The position numbers and the translations under genes are program-made. The notes under the pieces are model-generated. The model ran no database searches. It was given only the letters and a program-made list of their open reading frames with translations, and had not been told where the DNA came from. Below, piece by piece: positions 33,884 to 43,075 of a DNA stretch of 64,000 nt. The stretch is taken from positions 1-64,000 of the forward strand of contig DAYL01000034.1 of assembly GCA_002508705.1 (NCBI GenBank). The letters run 5' to 3'. Position 1 is the stretch's first letter. Each line of letters begins with the position of its first letter. The stretch is from Methanoculleus sp. UBA374 (GTDB lineage: Archaea > Halobacteriota > Methanomicrobia > Methanomicrobiales > Methanoculleaceae).

Positions 33884-35739
33884 GGTTTGCACTGATCGGT
33901 AACCCCAGCGTGGGCAAATCCATGATCTTCAGCCAGCTCACCGGTCTCGGCGTCGAGGTGAGCAACTACCCCGGGACCACCGTCGAATTGCAGCGGGGCA
34001 ACACCTGCTTCCAGCGGGAGATCATCGAACTTGTGGACCTCCCCGGTGTCTACTCCCTGGATGGAAGTTCGGAGGAAGAAAATCTGGTCCGTCGGTTCCT
34101 GGAACAGAAGGACACCGATGCGGTCATCGTGGTGTTGAACGCCACGCGTCTGGAACGCAACCTCTATCTTCTCCTCCAGGTGGCGGAGTACGGTCTTCCG
34201 ATGGTCGTTGTGCTGAATATGGCCGACGAAGCCGTAAAAGAGGGGCTCGAAATCGATCCCGGCCCGCTCCGCGACCTCCTCGGCATCGACGTGATCCCGA
34301 CGGCCGCGTCGCAGGGGAAGAACATCGACCAGATCATTCCAGCGGCTCTTGCCGCTCCCCGCCCGTCGGCGATTGAGATCCCCTACGATCACCACATCGA
34401 GGCTGCCATCCGGAGCCTTGAAAAGATGTTCGGGACCGACCGAAAGGAGAGCATCCGTGCGCTCCTTGGGTTTGGCGATAATCCGGAGTTGCTCGAAGCG
34501 GCACGGACGATTGCCGACGAGATCGAGTCCCGGCACCGGATGACGGTCGCCCAGATCATCGCGGCCAACCGGCACAACTTCGCCCACGAAATCGCCGGAC
34601 TCACCATAAAGGAGAAGGCCCACCTCCCCAAAACCGATCTCGACCGCATCCTGACGCGGGTGTTCCCGGGCATCCCCATCATGCTCGGTATCCTCGTGGG
34701 GATGCTTCTTGTGGTCTTCATCACGGGATCGTTTCTTGAGGAAGTTATCGTGGAGTTCTTCGATGTCTTTTTGCTCCAGCCGTTCCTCGCGCTCGGGCTG
34801 CCCCCTCTGGTGGAAGAACTGGGAAAATCTCTCCTGCTCGCGCTCCAGGCGGGTTTCGGGATAGCGTTCCCGTATGTCTTCCTCTTCTACATCATCATCT
34901 CTATCCTCGAGGACTCCGGGTATATGACCCGGGCGGCCTTTCTCGCCGACAACGCGATGCACCGGGTCGGGATGCACGGCGGTGCGGTCATCCCGCTGAC
35001 GCTGGCATTCGGGTGCAACGTGCCGGCCATTATGAGCATACGACTTCTCTCCTCCCGGCGGGAGCGCGTCATCGCTTCGTTCCTGGTCACCATGGTGCCC
35101 TGCTCGGCCCGGTCCGTCATCATTGCCGGGATTGTGGCGGGTTTTGTCGGTATCGGAGCGGCATTCAGCGTCTACGCCATCGTCTTTGTCCTGATCCTGA
35201 TCACGGGGCTCTTCCTCTCCCGGGTGACGCCCGGCGAGCGGTTCGGCATGATCATGGAAATGGCGCCGCTCCGCCGGCCGGTTCCGAAACTCGTGATGAA
35301 GAAGGCCTGGCTGCGCCTCTCCGAGTTCCTCTTCATCGCCATGCCTTTGCTCCTCGTGGGAAGCGTCGTTCTCGGACTGCTCGAATTCTTCGGCGTCATG
35401 GGCGCCTTCGAACAACTGGTGGAGCCCTACACCATGGCCCTCCTCGGCCTGCCCGGTTACTCGGCGACGGCGCTCGTCTTCGGCATTCTCCGTAAGGAGA
35501 TGGCGTTTGAGACCCTTGCCATCCTCGCAGGGACCGCGAACCTCGGGGCGGTGCTCTCGTCTCTGCAACTCTATATCTTTGCGGTCGTGACGGTCCTCTT
35601 CGTCCCCTGCCTCGCGACCATCACCGTCCTCCTGCGCGAGGTCGGTTCAAAGATCACGCTTGCAATCACGGTCTATACGGTCGCCCTCGGCCTCCTCGTC
35701 GGAAGTCTTCTGTTCCATATACTGCCGCTGGTGATGTGA
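33880..35739 (+). CDS. feoB: Ferrous iron transporter FeoB
   Basis: 619-aa membrane GTPase for Fe(II) uptake. The N-terminal G domain has GNPSVGKS (G1), NYPGTT (G2), DLPGVYS (G3) and NMAD (G4); a helical GDI-like domain follows, then about eight membrane spans from residue 265 containing two Gate motifs (AFGCNVPAIMSIR and the later ILRKEMAFETLAI). It is at the short end of the family. ATG at 33880 overlaps the regulator stop (ATGA). A FeoA partner is fused to the regulator rather than free. Confidence 0.95.
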   Translation: MRFALIGNPSVGKSMIFSQLTGLGVEVSNYPGTTVELQRGNTCFQREIIELVDLPGVYSLDGSSEEENLVRRFLEQKDTDAVIVVLNATRLERNLYLLLQVAEYGLPMVVVLNMADEAVKEGLEIDPGPLRDLLGIDVIPTAASQGKNIDQIIPAALAAPRPSAIEIPYDHHIEAAIRSLEKMFGTDRKESIRALLGFGDNPELLEAARTIADEIESRHRMTVAQIIAANRHNFAHEIAGLTIKEKAHLPKTDLDRILTRVFPGIPIMLGILVGMLLVVFITGSFLEEVIVEFFDVFLLQPFLALGLPPLVEELGKSLLLALQAGFGIAFPYVFLFYIIISILEDSGYMTRAAFLADNAMHRVGMHGGAVIPLTLAFGCNVPAIMSIRLLSSRRERVIASFLVTMVPCSARSVIIAGIVAGFVGIGAAFSVYAIVFVLILITGLFLSRVTPGERFGMIMEMAPLRRPVPKLVMKKAWLRLSEFLFIAMPLLLVGSVVLGLLEFFGVMGAFEQLVEPYTMALLGLPGYSATALVFGILRKEMAFETLAILAGTANLGAVLSSLQLYIFAVVTVLFVPCLATITVLLREVGSKITLAITVYTVALGLLVGSLLFHILPLVM

Positions 35740-36458
35740 TGTATCTCTATAAAACCGGTATCCCGATGATAGACAGGGAATTCGGTGGCCTGCGGGCCGC
35801 CACGAATATCCTCGTCCTGGCACCGCCTCTTGCCTACGCGGAACACCTCGCGTACAGGATAACCTGCCCCCAGTCCGGGGAATGGACCGTTGCAATCACG
35901 ACCGACGAGCGTGTCGCCGTCGTCGCCGATGTGTTCAAGGGGGCAGGGGTGAACATGAGCCATATCGGGTTCATCGACGCGGTCACGAAGACGTCGGTGC
36001 CGACCCTGCAGGACACGGCGAAGGTGAAGTTCGTCACGAGCCCCCGCGACCTGACCAACATGGGGATCAAGTTCTTCCGGATGGTGGAGTATATGTGGAA
36101 AGAGGGGGTGATGGCCGATCCTCCGGGGCCGATGCCCCCGCCGGTCCGGCTCTGCGTCAATTCGGTCTCGACGCTCCTTCTGTATGCGCGGCTGGAGGTG
36201 ACCTTCAAGTTTCTCCACGTCATCACGAACCGGGTGAAGAAAATCGAGGGGATCGGCGTCTATGTCCTTAACAGCGAGTCGTTCGATGAGAAGATCATAG
36301 CCACGATCAAGCAGCTGATGAACATTGTCATTGAAGTGAGGACGGATGACGGAAGGCAGCCGGTGGAGCGGAGCTTCCGCGTTATCGGCATCCGCGGCAG
36401 AACGACTCCCTGGATCCGCTACTTCTACGATGATGACATACTGACGATTGAGGGATGA
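35739..36458 (+). CDS. RecA/KaiC-superfamily-like protein lacking Walker A
   Basis: 239 aa. The beginning [15 protein letters not shown] mimics the start of KaiC/RAD55 ATPases (GIPxLDxxLGGG), but the following P-loop is replaced by [14 protein letters not shown], without GxxGxGK[TS]. The rest follows a RecA-like alternation of strands and helices. It is therefore probably a non-hydrolysing relative. It overlaps the feoB stop by one base (TGATG). Comparable degenerate RecA-like genes occur in archaeal operons with regulatory roles; no function is known for this one. Confidence 0.75.
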   Translation: MYLYKTGIPMIDREFGGLRAATNILVLAPPLAYAEHLAYRITCPQSGEWTVAITTDERVAVVADVFKGAGVNMSHIGFIDAVTKTSVPTLQDTAKVKFVTSPRDLTNMGIKFFRMVEYMWKEGVMADPPGPMPPPVRLCVNSVSTLLLYARLEVTFKFLHVITNRVKKIEGIGVYVLNSESFDEKIIATIKQLMNIVIEVRTDDGRQPVERSFRVIGIRGRTTPWIRYFYDDDILTIEG

Positions 36459-36489
36459 CGATGATGCCTGCTCCGGAGTCGAACCGGCC

Positions 36490-37242
36490 ATGCTGACGTT
36501 TGTGGGCCTCGGGCTCTACGATCTCGGGGATATATCGGTCAAAGGTCTCGATTGCGTCCGGGATGCCGATGCCATCTACCTTGAGTCGTATACGTCCCGG
36601 CTGATGGGGACGGATGTCGCCGCGATGGAGGCGTTCTTCGGCAAGGAGGTCCGGGTGCTCGTGCGGGAGGACGTCGAGCAGGACCCCCGTGAGGTCCTGG
36701 AACGTGCCGCGAGAGGTCGGGTGGTGTTCCTGACCGGGGGGGACCCCATGGTCTCGACGACGCATGCCGACTTACGGATGCGGGCGGCCGCCGCCGGCAT
36801 TGAGACGTCCATCATCCACGCTTCGTCCATATCGAGCGCCGTCTCGGGCCTCTCCGGTCTCCAGAATTACCGGTTCGGGAAATCCTGTTCGGTGCCGTTC
36901 CCCGCGAAAGGGTGGTTCCCCACGACTCCGATCGAGACGGTTGCGGCAAACCTCGCTCTTTCTCTCCATACGCTCGTCTACCTTGATATCCAGAAGGACC
37001 GCTACATGTGCATCCCCGAAGCGATCGCTCTCCTCGAAGAGATGGCGGAGAAGCTCGGCATCGAACCGCCGGCACTCTACGTGGGCATCGCCCGGGCTGG
37101 ATCGGCGGCCCCGGTGGTTCGCGCCGGGTCAGGCGTGGACCTCAAAGAGACCGATTTCGGGCCTCCGCTCCATGTCCTTCTCGTGCCGGCGGAACTCCAC
37201 CCCATGGAGCGCGAGTACCTGGAGGTCTTTGCCGGCCTATGA
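36490..37242 (+). CDS. dph5: Diphthine synthase
   Basis: 250-aa SAM-dependent methyltransferase (tetrapyrrole methylase fold) that methylates the modified histidine of aEF2 on the way to diphthamide. Family features: N-terminal [46 protein letters not shown] and the DIQKDRYM segment. ATG at 36490; the frame could be extended 14 codons but homologues start here. Its stop overlaps the DUF357 start codon (ATGA). Confidence 0.95.
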   Translation: MLTFVGLGLYDLGDISVKGLDCVRDADAIYLESYTSRLMGTDVAAMEAFFGKEVRVLVREDVEQDPREVLERAARGRVVFLTGGDPMVSTTHADLRMRAAAAGIETSIIHASSISSAVSGLSGLQNYRFGKSCSVPFPAKGWFPTTPIETVAANLALSLHTLVYLDIQKDRYMCIPEAIALLEEMAEKLGIEPPALYVGIARAGSAAPVVRAGSGVDLKETDFGPPLHVLLVPAELHPMEREYLEVFAGL

Positions 37243-37808
37243 TCCTCGAAGACTACGGAACTCTCTACCGGGGGTCCCTCTCCAGGACCCGGATTGCCGT
37301 TCCGGCGGGAACTCTCCTCCACCGGGCAGCGGACGAGGTGGTCGAGATGGCCATAGCATACCAGAGCGACGGCACAACGTTTCTCCGGGCGGGTGACCCG
37401 GTAAACGCGCTCGCCGCGTTTGCATACGGGATCGGCTGGCTCGACGCGGGCTCGCGCCTCGGGCTGCTCGAACCGCTTGCCGCCCACCCCCCGGTCGATG
37501 TGGATGCATGCATCCCGGATTCACTGAGCGCCCATCTGGATGAAAAGACCCATCGTTACCGGCGGATGCTTTCTGATGCTTATATGGCGGTTTGCACGGG
37601 GCCGGACAGGGCGAGTCCCCTCTGTGCGGGAGCCGAGTCGCTCCATGCCGCGGCTCACTCCTGGTATACCGGGGGTGTGGAGTGCCTCGAAGCGGGCGAC
37701 CTTGCCGGGGCCCTCGCCCGGTTCAGCTATGGGTATGCCTGGCTTGATGCCGGTATCCGTGCCGGGTTATTCCGTATAACCGGCGACCGGGGACTCTTCA
37801 CCGTCTAG
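37239..37808 (+). CDS. DUF357 protein with internal duplication
   Basis: 189 aa, helical. Residues about 34-77 and 135-178 are clear copies of each other: [18 protein letters not shown] versus [18 protein letters not shown], each preceded by an acidic [13 protein letters not shown] or [13 protein letters not shown] stretch. The usual DUF357 protein is a single copy of about 85 residues, so this is a two-domain version. ATG at 37239 overlaps the dph5 stop; dph5-DUF357 linkage is common in archaea. Function unknown. Confidence 0.82.
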   Translation: MILEDYGTLYRGSLSRTRIAVPAGTLLHRAADEVVEMAIAYQSDGTTFLRAGDPVNALAAFAYGIGWLDAGSRLGLLEPLAAHPPVDVDACIPDSLSAHLDEKTHRYRRMLSDAYMAVCTGPDRASPLCAGAESLHAAAHSWYTGGVECLEAGDLAGALARFSYGYAWLDAGIRAGLFRITGDRGLFTV

Positions 37809-38037
37809 AGGTCTTCGTAATGCTCTGTGCGCGGACGGCGGGTTTTCCGAATCCTGACAATCCCGCCGAAATCCGATAAAATCATCGTTAAATAGTAGCT
37901 GCACGATACTCTATTAACTCATTTCGGGCACCTTCCCCTGAAATTGCCCGATAATTTGCATGATATCTGCGGATATCTATTGGCGTTCGGGGACCGGGTC
38001 TCCGAATCCGTCCCCAGTACACGGAGCGTCGTAAAGC

Positions 38038-39072
38038 ATGAAGAAGTCCCAGTGGACCTGGCTGCTCATCTCGATCGGTTTTAGCACCCTTGTCATGGTG
38101 GGTGTCCTGTACTTCACCGTCGACGAGATGACGATCGAGTATCTCAGCCGGGTGAGTCTGCTCTACCTGGTCCTTGCCGTCCTCCTCCACCTCGTCTCGT
38201 TCGGGTTCTGGGCCCTCCGTATCCAGTTGATGACAGCGTCGCTCGGATACCGCGTGGGCTTTAAACACTGCATGAACCTGGTACTGGCAAACATACTCGT
38301 TGCGTCGGTCACCCCGGCGCAGGCGGGAGGCGAACCGGTCCGGGTTCACGAACTCTACCGGGCCGGCGTCCCGATCGGAGACGCCACCGCCGTCGTCGTT
38401 ATGGAGCGGATTCTTGATGGGATCGTCCTTGGAGCCCTCGGGGCTTTTTCCATGCTCTTCCTCGGGCGGTACTGGAGCGGCCTTGCCTCAGGGTTCAGCG
38501 GCCTGAGCCTCCTTATGTACGCCGCCTGGATAGCCGTCATCCTCTTTGTGCTGGTCTTCGTCTACTCGGTGAGGAACCCGGACTACCTCAAGCGTCTCCT
38601 CAAAAGGATGTCGCGGTGGATCGACCGGCGCTGGCACTTAAAGCGGTTCGAGAGCCTCCTTGAGACGATCGATCGGGAGGTGGACAACTTTAACGACGGC
38701 CTCGTCAGGTTCGTGAACCGCGGAAAGGTTGGCCTTGTATGGGGGATTATCTTTACAACGCTCTTCTGGTTCGCAGAGTTTGCCATCGGTTCGCTGCTCC
38801 TTGTGGGTCTTGGGCAGCCGCCTTTCCTCATCGAGTCGTTCGTCGCCCAGCTTATCCTTGCCGTCATCATGATGATCCCGCTCACGCCCGGAGGCTCGGG
38901 TATTGCGGAGCTCGGCGCCACATCGCTCTACAGCCTCTTCATCCCATCGTCGATTGTGGGGGTCTTCGTCCTTCTCTGGCGGCTGATCCTCTACTACCTC
39001 AACATACTCGTCGGTCTCCTGTCGAGTCTCGTCATTGTACGGCGCGAGTATCTTGCCCGCGTGAAGAAATAG
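38038..39072 (+). CDS. UPF0104/lysylphosphatidylglycerol synthase TM-region family membrane protein
   Basis: 344 aa with about eight hydrophobic spans. The stretch TPAQAGGEPVRVHELYRAGVP (seen at residues 87-107) and the late LTPGGSGIAELGATSLY are characteristic of the COG0392 flippase-like group, to which archaeal AglD-like and MprF N-terminal regions belong. Likely handles a lipid-linked substrate at the membrane; the specific substrate is unknown. No catalytic domain is fused. Preceded by about 230 bases without a gene (37809-38037). Confidence 0.85.
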   Translation: MKKSQWTWLLISIGFSTLVMVGVLYFTVDEMTIEYLSRVSLLYLVLAVLLHLVSFGFWALRIQLMTASLGYRVGFKHCMNLVLANILVASVTPAQAGGEPVRVHELYRAGVPIGDATAVVVMERILDGIVLGALGAFSMLFLGRYWSGLASGFSGLSLLMYAAWIAVILFVLVFVYSVRNPDYLKRLLKRMSRWIDRRWHLKRFESLLETIDREVDNFNDGLVRFVNRGKVGLVWGIIFTTLFWFAEFAIGSLLLVGLGQPPFLIESFVAQLILAVIMMIPLTPGGSGIAELGATSLYSLFIPSSIVGVFVLLWRLILYYLNILVGLLSSLVIVRREYLARVKK

Positions 39073-39109
39073 CAAGGATTGACCCCAAGGTTTAAACGTC
39101 ATAAGGCTC

Positions 39110-39571
39110 ATGTCAGATGATAACATGACTGCTCAAAGTTGCAGGGTGCAGGGCGTGTTCATGTCGGTGAGCGATATGGGGGCGGCGCCGACAGTCGTCC
39201 TGGATGCCGGGGAGGACAGCACGATACCTATATACGTCGGGCTCTGGGAGGCGATTTCGATAAATAATGCGTTAAATAGTGAGATGCTTCCCCGGCCCAT
39301 AACCCACGACCTCATTGTCGAGCTGTTCCGGAATTTTGAGATAGCCCTCGACGCCCTGCACATCGATTCCCTGGAAGAGGGGGTCTTCTATGCCAAACTC
39401 CTCCTCCGGCAGGGGTCGCGCACCGAGATCATGGATTGCCGGCCGAGCGACGGGATAGCCATCGCTCTGCGTTACCGTGCTCCCATCATGATCGAAGATA
39501 CAGTCGTCGAGTCCGCGGCCGTGAAGAAGGACGATCTTCCCCGGATGGTGGACCTGAAGGAATACCTTTGA
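39110..39571 (+). CDS. Bifunctional nuclease (DUF151) family protein
   Basis: 153 aa. The BFN/DUF151 pattern is visible: VVLDAGEDSTIPIYVGLWEA near residues 28-47, a helix with RPITHDLIVELF, and a C-terminal CRPSDGIAIALRYRAPI motif. Plant and bacterial relatives have been described as nucleases; archaeal members are uncharacterised. ATG 39110 has AAGG just upstream; ATG 39125 is an alternative start. Probably its own transcript. Confidence 0.87.
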   Translation: MSDDNMTAQSCRVQGVFMSVSDMGAAPTVVLDAGEDSTIPIYVGLWEAISINNALNSEMLPRPITHDLIVELFRNFEIALDALHIDSLEEGVFYAKLLLRQGSRTEIMDCRPSDGIAIALRYRAPIMIEDTVVESAAVKKDDLPRMVDLKEYL

Positions 39572-39617
39572 GCGGTTCGCCGGGAATTGCCCCGCCCCGA
39601 AATCCGGATGACTATGG

Positions 39618-39911
39618 TTATTTTCGACGTGCGGAGAGTTCGTCGAGCACAGTCGAAATGTCGGTGCCGGATGCCTGAAGCGCCACCAGGAAGTGGAAGA
39701 GGAGGTCGGCCGCTTCGGAGACCGTTCTCTCCGGCACCTGGTTCTTTGCGGCCAGGATGAACTCGACTGCTTCTTCACCGACCTTCTCCAGGGATTTGTC
39801 GATTCCTTTCCGGTGCGTCAGGACCGAACTGACGTAACTCTCGGCAGAGGGGTGTTCTGCCCGGTCCTGGATGACCTCCCAGACCTCGTCGAGGATGCTC
39901 CAGTCACGCAT
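39618..39911 (-). CDS. hisE: Phosphoribosyl-ATP pyrophosphohydrolase
   Basis: 97-aa MazG-like all-alpha enzyme for the second step of histidine biosynthesis, cleaving PRPP-derived phosphoribosyl-ATP to phosphoribosyl-AMP. Motifs: SYVSSVLTHRKGIDKSLEKV followed by GEEAVEFILAA and EAADLLFHFLVAL, with the metal-binding E-E-x(n)-E-A-A-D-L pattern. ATG at 39911 overlaps the end of nusA by eight bases. The longer frame upstream is a shadow of nusA. No other his gene is nearby. Confidence 0.94.
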   Translation of the reverse strand: MRDWSILDEVWEVIQDRAEHPSAESYVSSVLTHRKGIDKSLEKVGEEAVEFILAAKNQVPERTVSEAADLLFHFLVALQASGTDISTVLDELSARRK

Positions 39912-40344
39912 GGGTGTTTTCCTCCGCGAGCACCTCACCAAGGACAGTGTCGAAGTACCGGGAGAGGAGGAGCCGTGCTTTCTCGATGGTGCACCCGCTC
40001 TTCCCGATGGCGATGCCGAGATCGCCCGGATCGACGTAGACCGTGAGTCTCCCGTCGTCTTCTCTCCTGACACCGACGACGCTGGCAGGCTTAAATACAT
40101 TCCTCGTGAAATTTTCAATTTCCGGGGAATATTCAACCATCTCGATGCGTTTTCCGAGGACCCGCTGCATTTTCCTGATATTGCTTCCCTTTCGGCCGAT
40201 GGCGAGACCCATATCGCCTTCTTTTATGAGGTATACTACCCGGTCGAAGCGTTCATCGATGATGCAGTCCAGCGCGGTCGCTCTGGTAAGAATTCTCAAC
40301 TCTTCGATGTATCGTCGTTCTTTAAAGCATATGGTTCGTATCAT
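39904..40344 (-). CDS. nusA: NusA-like KH-domain transcription factor
   Basis: 146 aa, consisting of the two KH domains that archaeal NusA retains. Each KH loop is visible: GDMGLAIGRKGSNIRKM (about residue 43) and GDLGIAIGKSGCTIEKA (about residue 107). It binds RNA and is thought to act in termination or antitermination. In many archaea nusA sits with rpoA2 and ribosomal genes; here it is coupled to hisE instead, with overlapping reading frames. Confidence 0.9.
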   Translation of the reverse strand: MIRTICFKERRYIEELRILTRATALDCIIDERFDRVVYLIKEGDMGLAIGRKGSNIRKMQRVLGKRIEMVEYSPEIENFTRNVFKPASVVGVRREDDGRLTVYVDPGDLGIAIGKSGCTIEKARLLLSRYFDTVLGEVLAEENTHA

Positions 40345-40434
40345 TGAAGCAGTCCCCGATGGGAATGATGCGGTAGGATATAGTCCTTGAGAGAATATAT
40401 ATCTAAGTACCCTTGGCCATAACCGGATGTCGGC

Positions 40435-41871
40435 CTAGCACTTCTGCAGGATCACCTTTATTGCCGCTCCTTCCTCCGGTTTGCCGGGCACCCGATCCGC
40501 CGCCCAGACACGTCCGCCGTACTGGTTTGTGAGGGTTTTGACGATATGGAGTCCAAGACCTCTGCTCCCGGATGCGGTTTTGTTTCCCCTGGCGAAGCGA
40601 TCGAATATGTTGGGCTTCAGATGGTCCGGTATGCCGATGCCGGTATCGGCAACCGTCAGCGTTACGGTATCTCCGGCCTCCATGACGGTTATCTCAATCC
40701 GCACCTTCATTCCGCCGAACTTGATGCTGTTGCTGATCAGATTTGATATGATGTGCTCGAGGAGAGGGTTCGCCCAGACCATGAGTTTTTCTCCCTCATA
40801 CCTGATATCGATGCCTGCGTACCGGCGTATCTGGCTGCGGATACTGCTGTCCAGGTCAACCGGCTCCAGGCAGATGCGATGAGTTTTGAGCGTATTTAAG
40901 AGTTCGACGTTTTTGATGACGTTGATCCCCTGCTCGACCGTATTTTTGACCATTTGAGCGAGTTCCGCCTCTTCGCCGGAGAGCCGCTCCCGAAGCATCT
41001 CGATGATCGTTGCTGCGACCATGTTGGTGTTGTAGATGTCGGTGCCGAGCAGGTCGAGGTAAAGGCTGGAGAGCTGGCCGGTCTCCTGAATGGTTCGTTC
41101 ACGGCAGAGAACGCTGGTGATGTCGCGGCTGACCCCGGCGGCGGCCACGACTTTTCCGGCCTGGTTGTGCAGGGGGTGAATGGTGACTTTGAACGACCGT
41201 CGGTCGCCGTGCCACATAAACGACCGGGTCTTCGAGACGACCTCTCCCATCTCGATGACCCGGCGAGCGGCTCCGGTCAGGAAGTCCGCCTCCTCCGGCG
41301 GGAGCAGGACGCCGGGAGCCGCACCGATGACTTTTTCCGGGTCTACGCCCATTTTCCGGGCTTCGGACCAGTAAAACTGGGTGAAGACGCCGTCCCGGTT
41401 GAGCTTGAAGATCATATCCGGCAGAGCGCTTGCCAGGACCTGGATCTGCTCCTCCGCTCCTCCACGAGACTCTTGGATCGTTTCCTCTTCCGGGGTGTTC
41501 CGGATGGTCTCAACGGCACCGATCTGTCTGCCGGTGGTGTCGTAGAGGGAAGCTGCCGTGCAGACAACCTCTCTCCCGGACGCCAGGGTGATGCGTGACT
41601 CGGTGAATGTCTCCTCACTTTCGTTGTGCTGCTGGTAGTCGCTTCCGGCATCGCCGCGAGTCAGGAGGTAGTTCGCGAGTGTAGGACGTTTCTCGCCGAA
41701 CAGCGCTTCTCCATGCGCGTACCCGCCCATTCCAACGATATTTTCTGCCGGAACGCCGGTATACTGTACCATGCTGTCGTTCCAGATAACCACCCGCCCC
41801 TCGCAGTCGAGAACGAGTGTCGGTTGCTGGAGACGGTCGAAGATACCCACAGGTATCTGGCTGCAATTCAT
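40435..41871 (-). CDS. PAS sensor protein with histidine-kinase ATPase domain but no phospho-acceptor histidine
   Basis: 478 aa, soluble. Two PAS domains (about 10-125 and 140-260), a short HisKA-like helical hairpin, and a complete HATPase domain with N box (SNLISNSIKFGG), G1 (DTGIGIPDHL) and G2 (GSRGLGLHIVK). In the dimerisation helix, where methanogen kinases have LMGHDINN-type sequence, this protein reads LDLLGTDIYNTN, with Thr277 in place of histidine. It may act as a sensor ATPase or phosphorylate nothing. Start taken at ATG 41871 (GAGGG upstream); upstream in-frame starts to 41991 exist. No response regulator is adjacent. Confidence 0.85.
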   Translation of the reverse strand: MNCSQIPVGIFDRLQQPTLVLDCEGRVVIWNDSMVQYTGVPAENIVGMGGYAHGEALFGEKRPTLANYLLTRGDAGSDYQQHNESEETFTESRITLASGREVVCTAASLYDTTGRQIGAVETIRNTPEEETIQESRGGAEEQIQVLASALPDMIFKLNRDGVFTQFYWSEARKMGVDPEKVIGAAPGVLLPPEEADFLTGAARRVIEMGEVVSKTRSFMWHGDRRSFKVTIHPLHNQAGKVVAAAGVSRDITSVLCRERTIQETGQLSSLYLDLLGTDIYNTNMVAATIIEMLRERLSGEEAELAQMVKNTVEQGINVIKNVELLNTLKTHRICLEPVDLDSSIRSQIRRYAGIDIRYEGEKLMVWANPLLEHIISNLISNSIKFGGMKVRIEITVMEAGDTVTLTVADTGIGIPDHLKPNIFDRFARGNKTASGSRGLGLHIVKTLTNQYGGRVWAADRVPGKPEEGAAIKVILQKC

Positions 41872-41991
41872 ATGCCCTCTGGCAATCTCCTGGTACATCT
41901 TCACGCGCATCACCTGTGGACGGTTTTCGCCCCTGCAAAGTTGCCCCGGTGGCACCTTCTTGGCCGCCGGGAAGATCTTCTCTCTGGACAA

Positions 41992-42367
41992 GTTCGACGC
42001 CTCTTATTAATTACTGCTTCCGATCAGTGGTGATAGCCCCTACCTTCACGACAACTACCGCAAAAGGCGGAAACGACGGGTATCACCCTGAACCGGGACT
42101 AATACGCAGAGAAAGTTTCTGGAACCGTCGCTTAAAAGGATGTCTATTTATTCTCTTCAAAATATACATCCCGGGCGATTTGATATTTATATTTTCTCAG
42201 ATCTCATCCCGTCTGGGCAGCCGGAGTTACTACAATAAGCAGGTTCTCTCCGGGAACAGGAGTAACAGGCTTTTTCTGGGGGTCTTTCCGGATTGTGCTC
42301 CGGGACGCAAAAATCGGCATCTTACGTCATTGAAGTAAGTTAATATTTGAGTATTTGCAGATTATAG
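41992..42367. other. Intergenic region between the sensor protein and DUF432 gene
   Basis: No coding frame with support. It contains an AT-rich stretch at 42140-42210 and a TTAATATTT element near 42338-42346, about 27 bases before the ATG of the DUF432 gene, which probably is its TATA box (leaderless start). Several TTTTT runs could terminate or initiate either side. Confidence 0.4.
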
Positions 42368-43075
42368 ATGATGTTTGGGAGGTATAGAGGCGCTTTCCAT
42401 CGTGAATGCGGGAGTGTTTCGGTGGAGGCCGGGCCGGTGAACGGTCTTATGACCTACCGGCGGAGGTGCGAAGGGCAGACGTTCGAGCGGATCTTGGTCT
42501 CGGAGACAGATGAGATCGTCATCAACCCGGTGGAGCCGGTCAACCTCCCTGAGGAGATCACGGACTTCCTGATGATGGAATTCCCTCCGATGGTCATCGG
42601 GCCCGGTGCCACCCAGACGATCTACCTGAAGTTCCCCGTCGAGATCGGCGTGTATCTCGATGCTGCAAAATGCATTGAGGTGCTGGACGTCTTCGCTCCC
42701 GGACGTCAGAAGTATACGCTCTACGGCCCGGCGACGACCGGGGTCATCGCCCGGTACTACTGGAGTGCCGTCTACCCGGAGATCCCTCCGGTCGAATCTT
42801 TTTGTGACGGGGTGATGGAACTCTCCATCTCGAATGCATCCCACGAATGGGCGGAGGTCTCCCGGGCGGTCTTTGACAGCACCGACATGAAGCTCTACTA
42901 CGGTGAGTTCGTGGCGGTCACTACCACCATGAAGATTCTCTCCAAGCTCCTTGCGGAGACGGACTTCGTCGATGTGCCCCTCAAATCGGATATGGTGAAG
43001 TCCATCGAGCTCTACACGGCCCGCAAGATCCCGGTGCTCTCCCGGGGATACCTGATGGAGTGGGGGCTGTCATGA
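42368..43075 (+). CDS. DUF432 family protein
   Basis: 235 aa, mainly beta-strand, no membrane segment. The stretches ILVSETDEIVINPVEPVNLP, MEFPPMVIGPGATQTIYLKF and GVYLDAAKCIEVLDVF match archaeal DUF432 proteins, which are found next to mechanosensitive channels. Two ATG codons are adjacent (42368 and 42371). Its stop codon overlaps the start of mscS (ATGA), so it is probably a soluble or peripheral partner of that channel. Confidence 0.82.
   Translation: MMFGRYRGAFHRECGSVSVEAGPVNGLMTYRRRCEGQTFERILVSETDEIVINPVEPVNLPEEITDFLMMEFPPMVIGPGATQTIYLKFPVEIGVYLDAAKCIEVLDVFAPGRQKYTLYGPATTGVIARYYWSAVYPEIPPVESFCDGVMELSISNASHEWAEVSRAVFDSTDMKLYYGEFVAVTTTMKILSKLLAETDFVDVPLKSDMVKSIELYTARKIPVLSRGYLMEWGLS

Noticed and set aside
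33595..35568. 657-codon open frame on the minus strand antisense to feoB
   Set aside because: It is rich in Asp, Glu, His and Arg from reading GC-rich feoB codons backwards; the plus strand carries an unmistakable FeoB.
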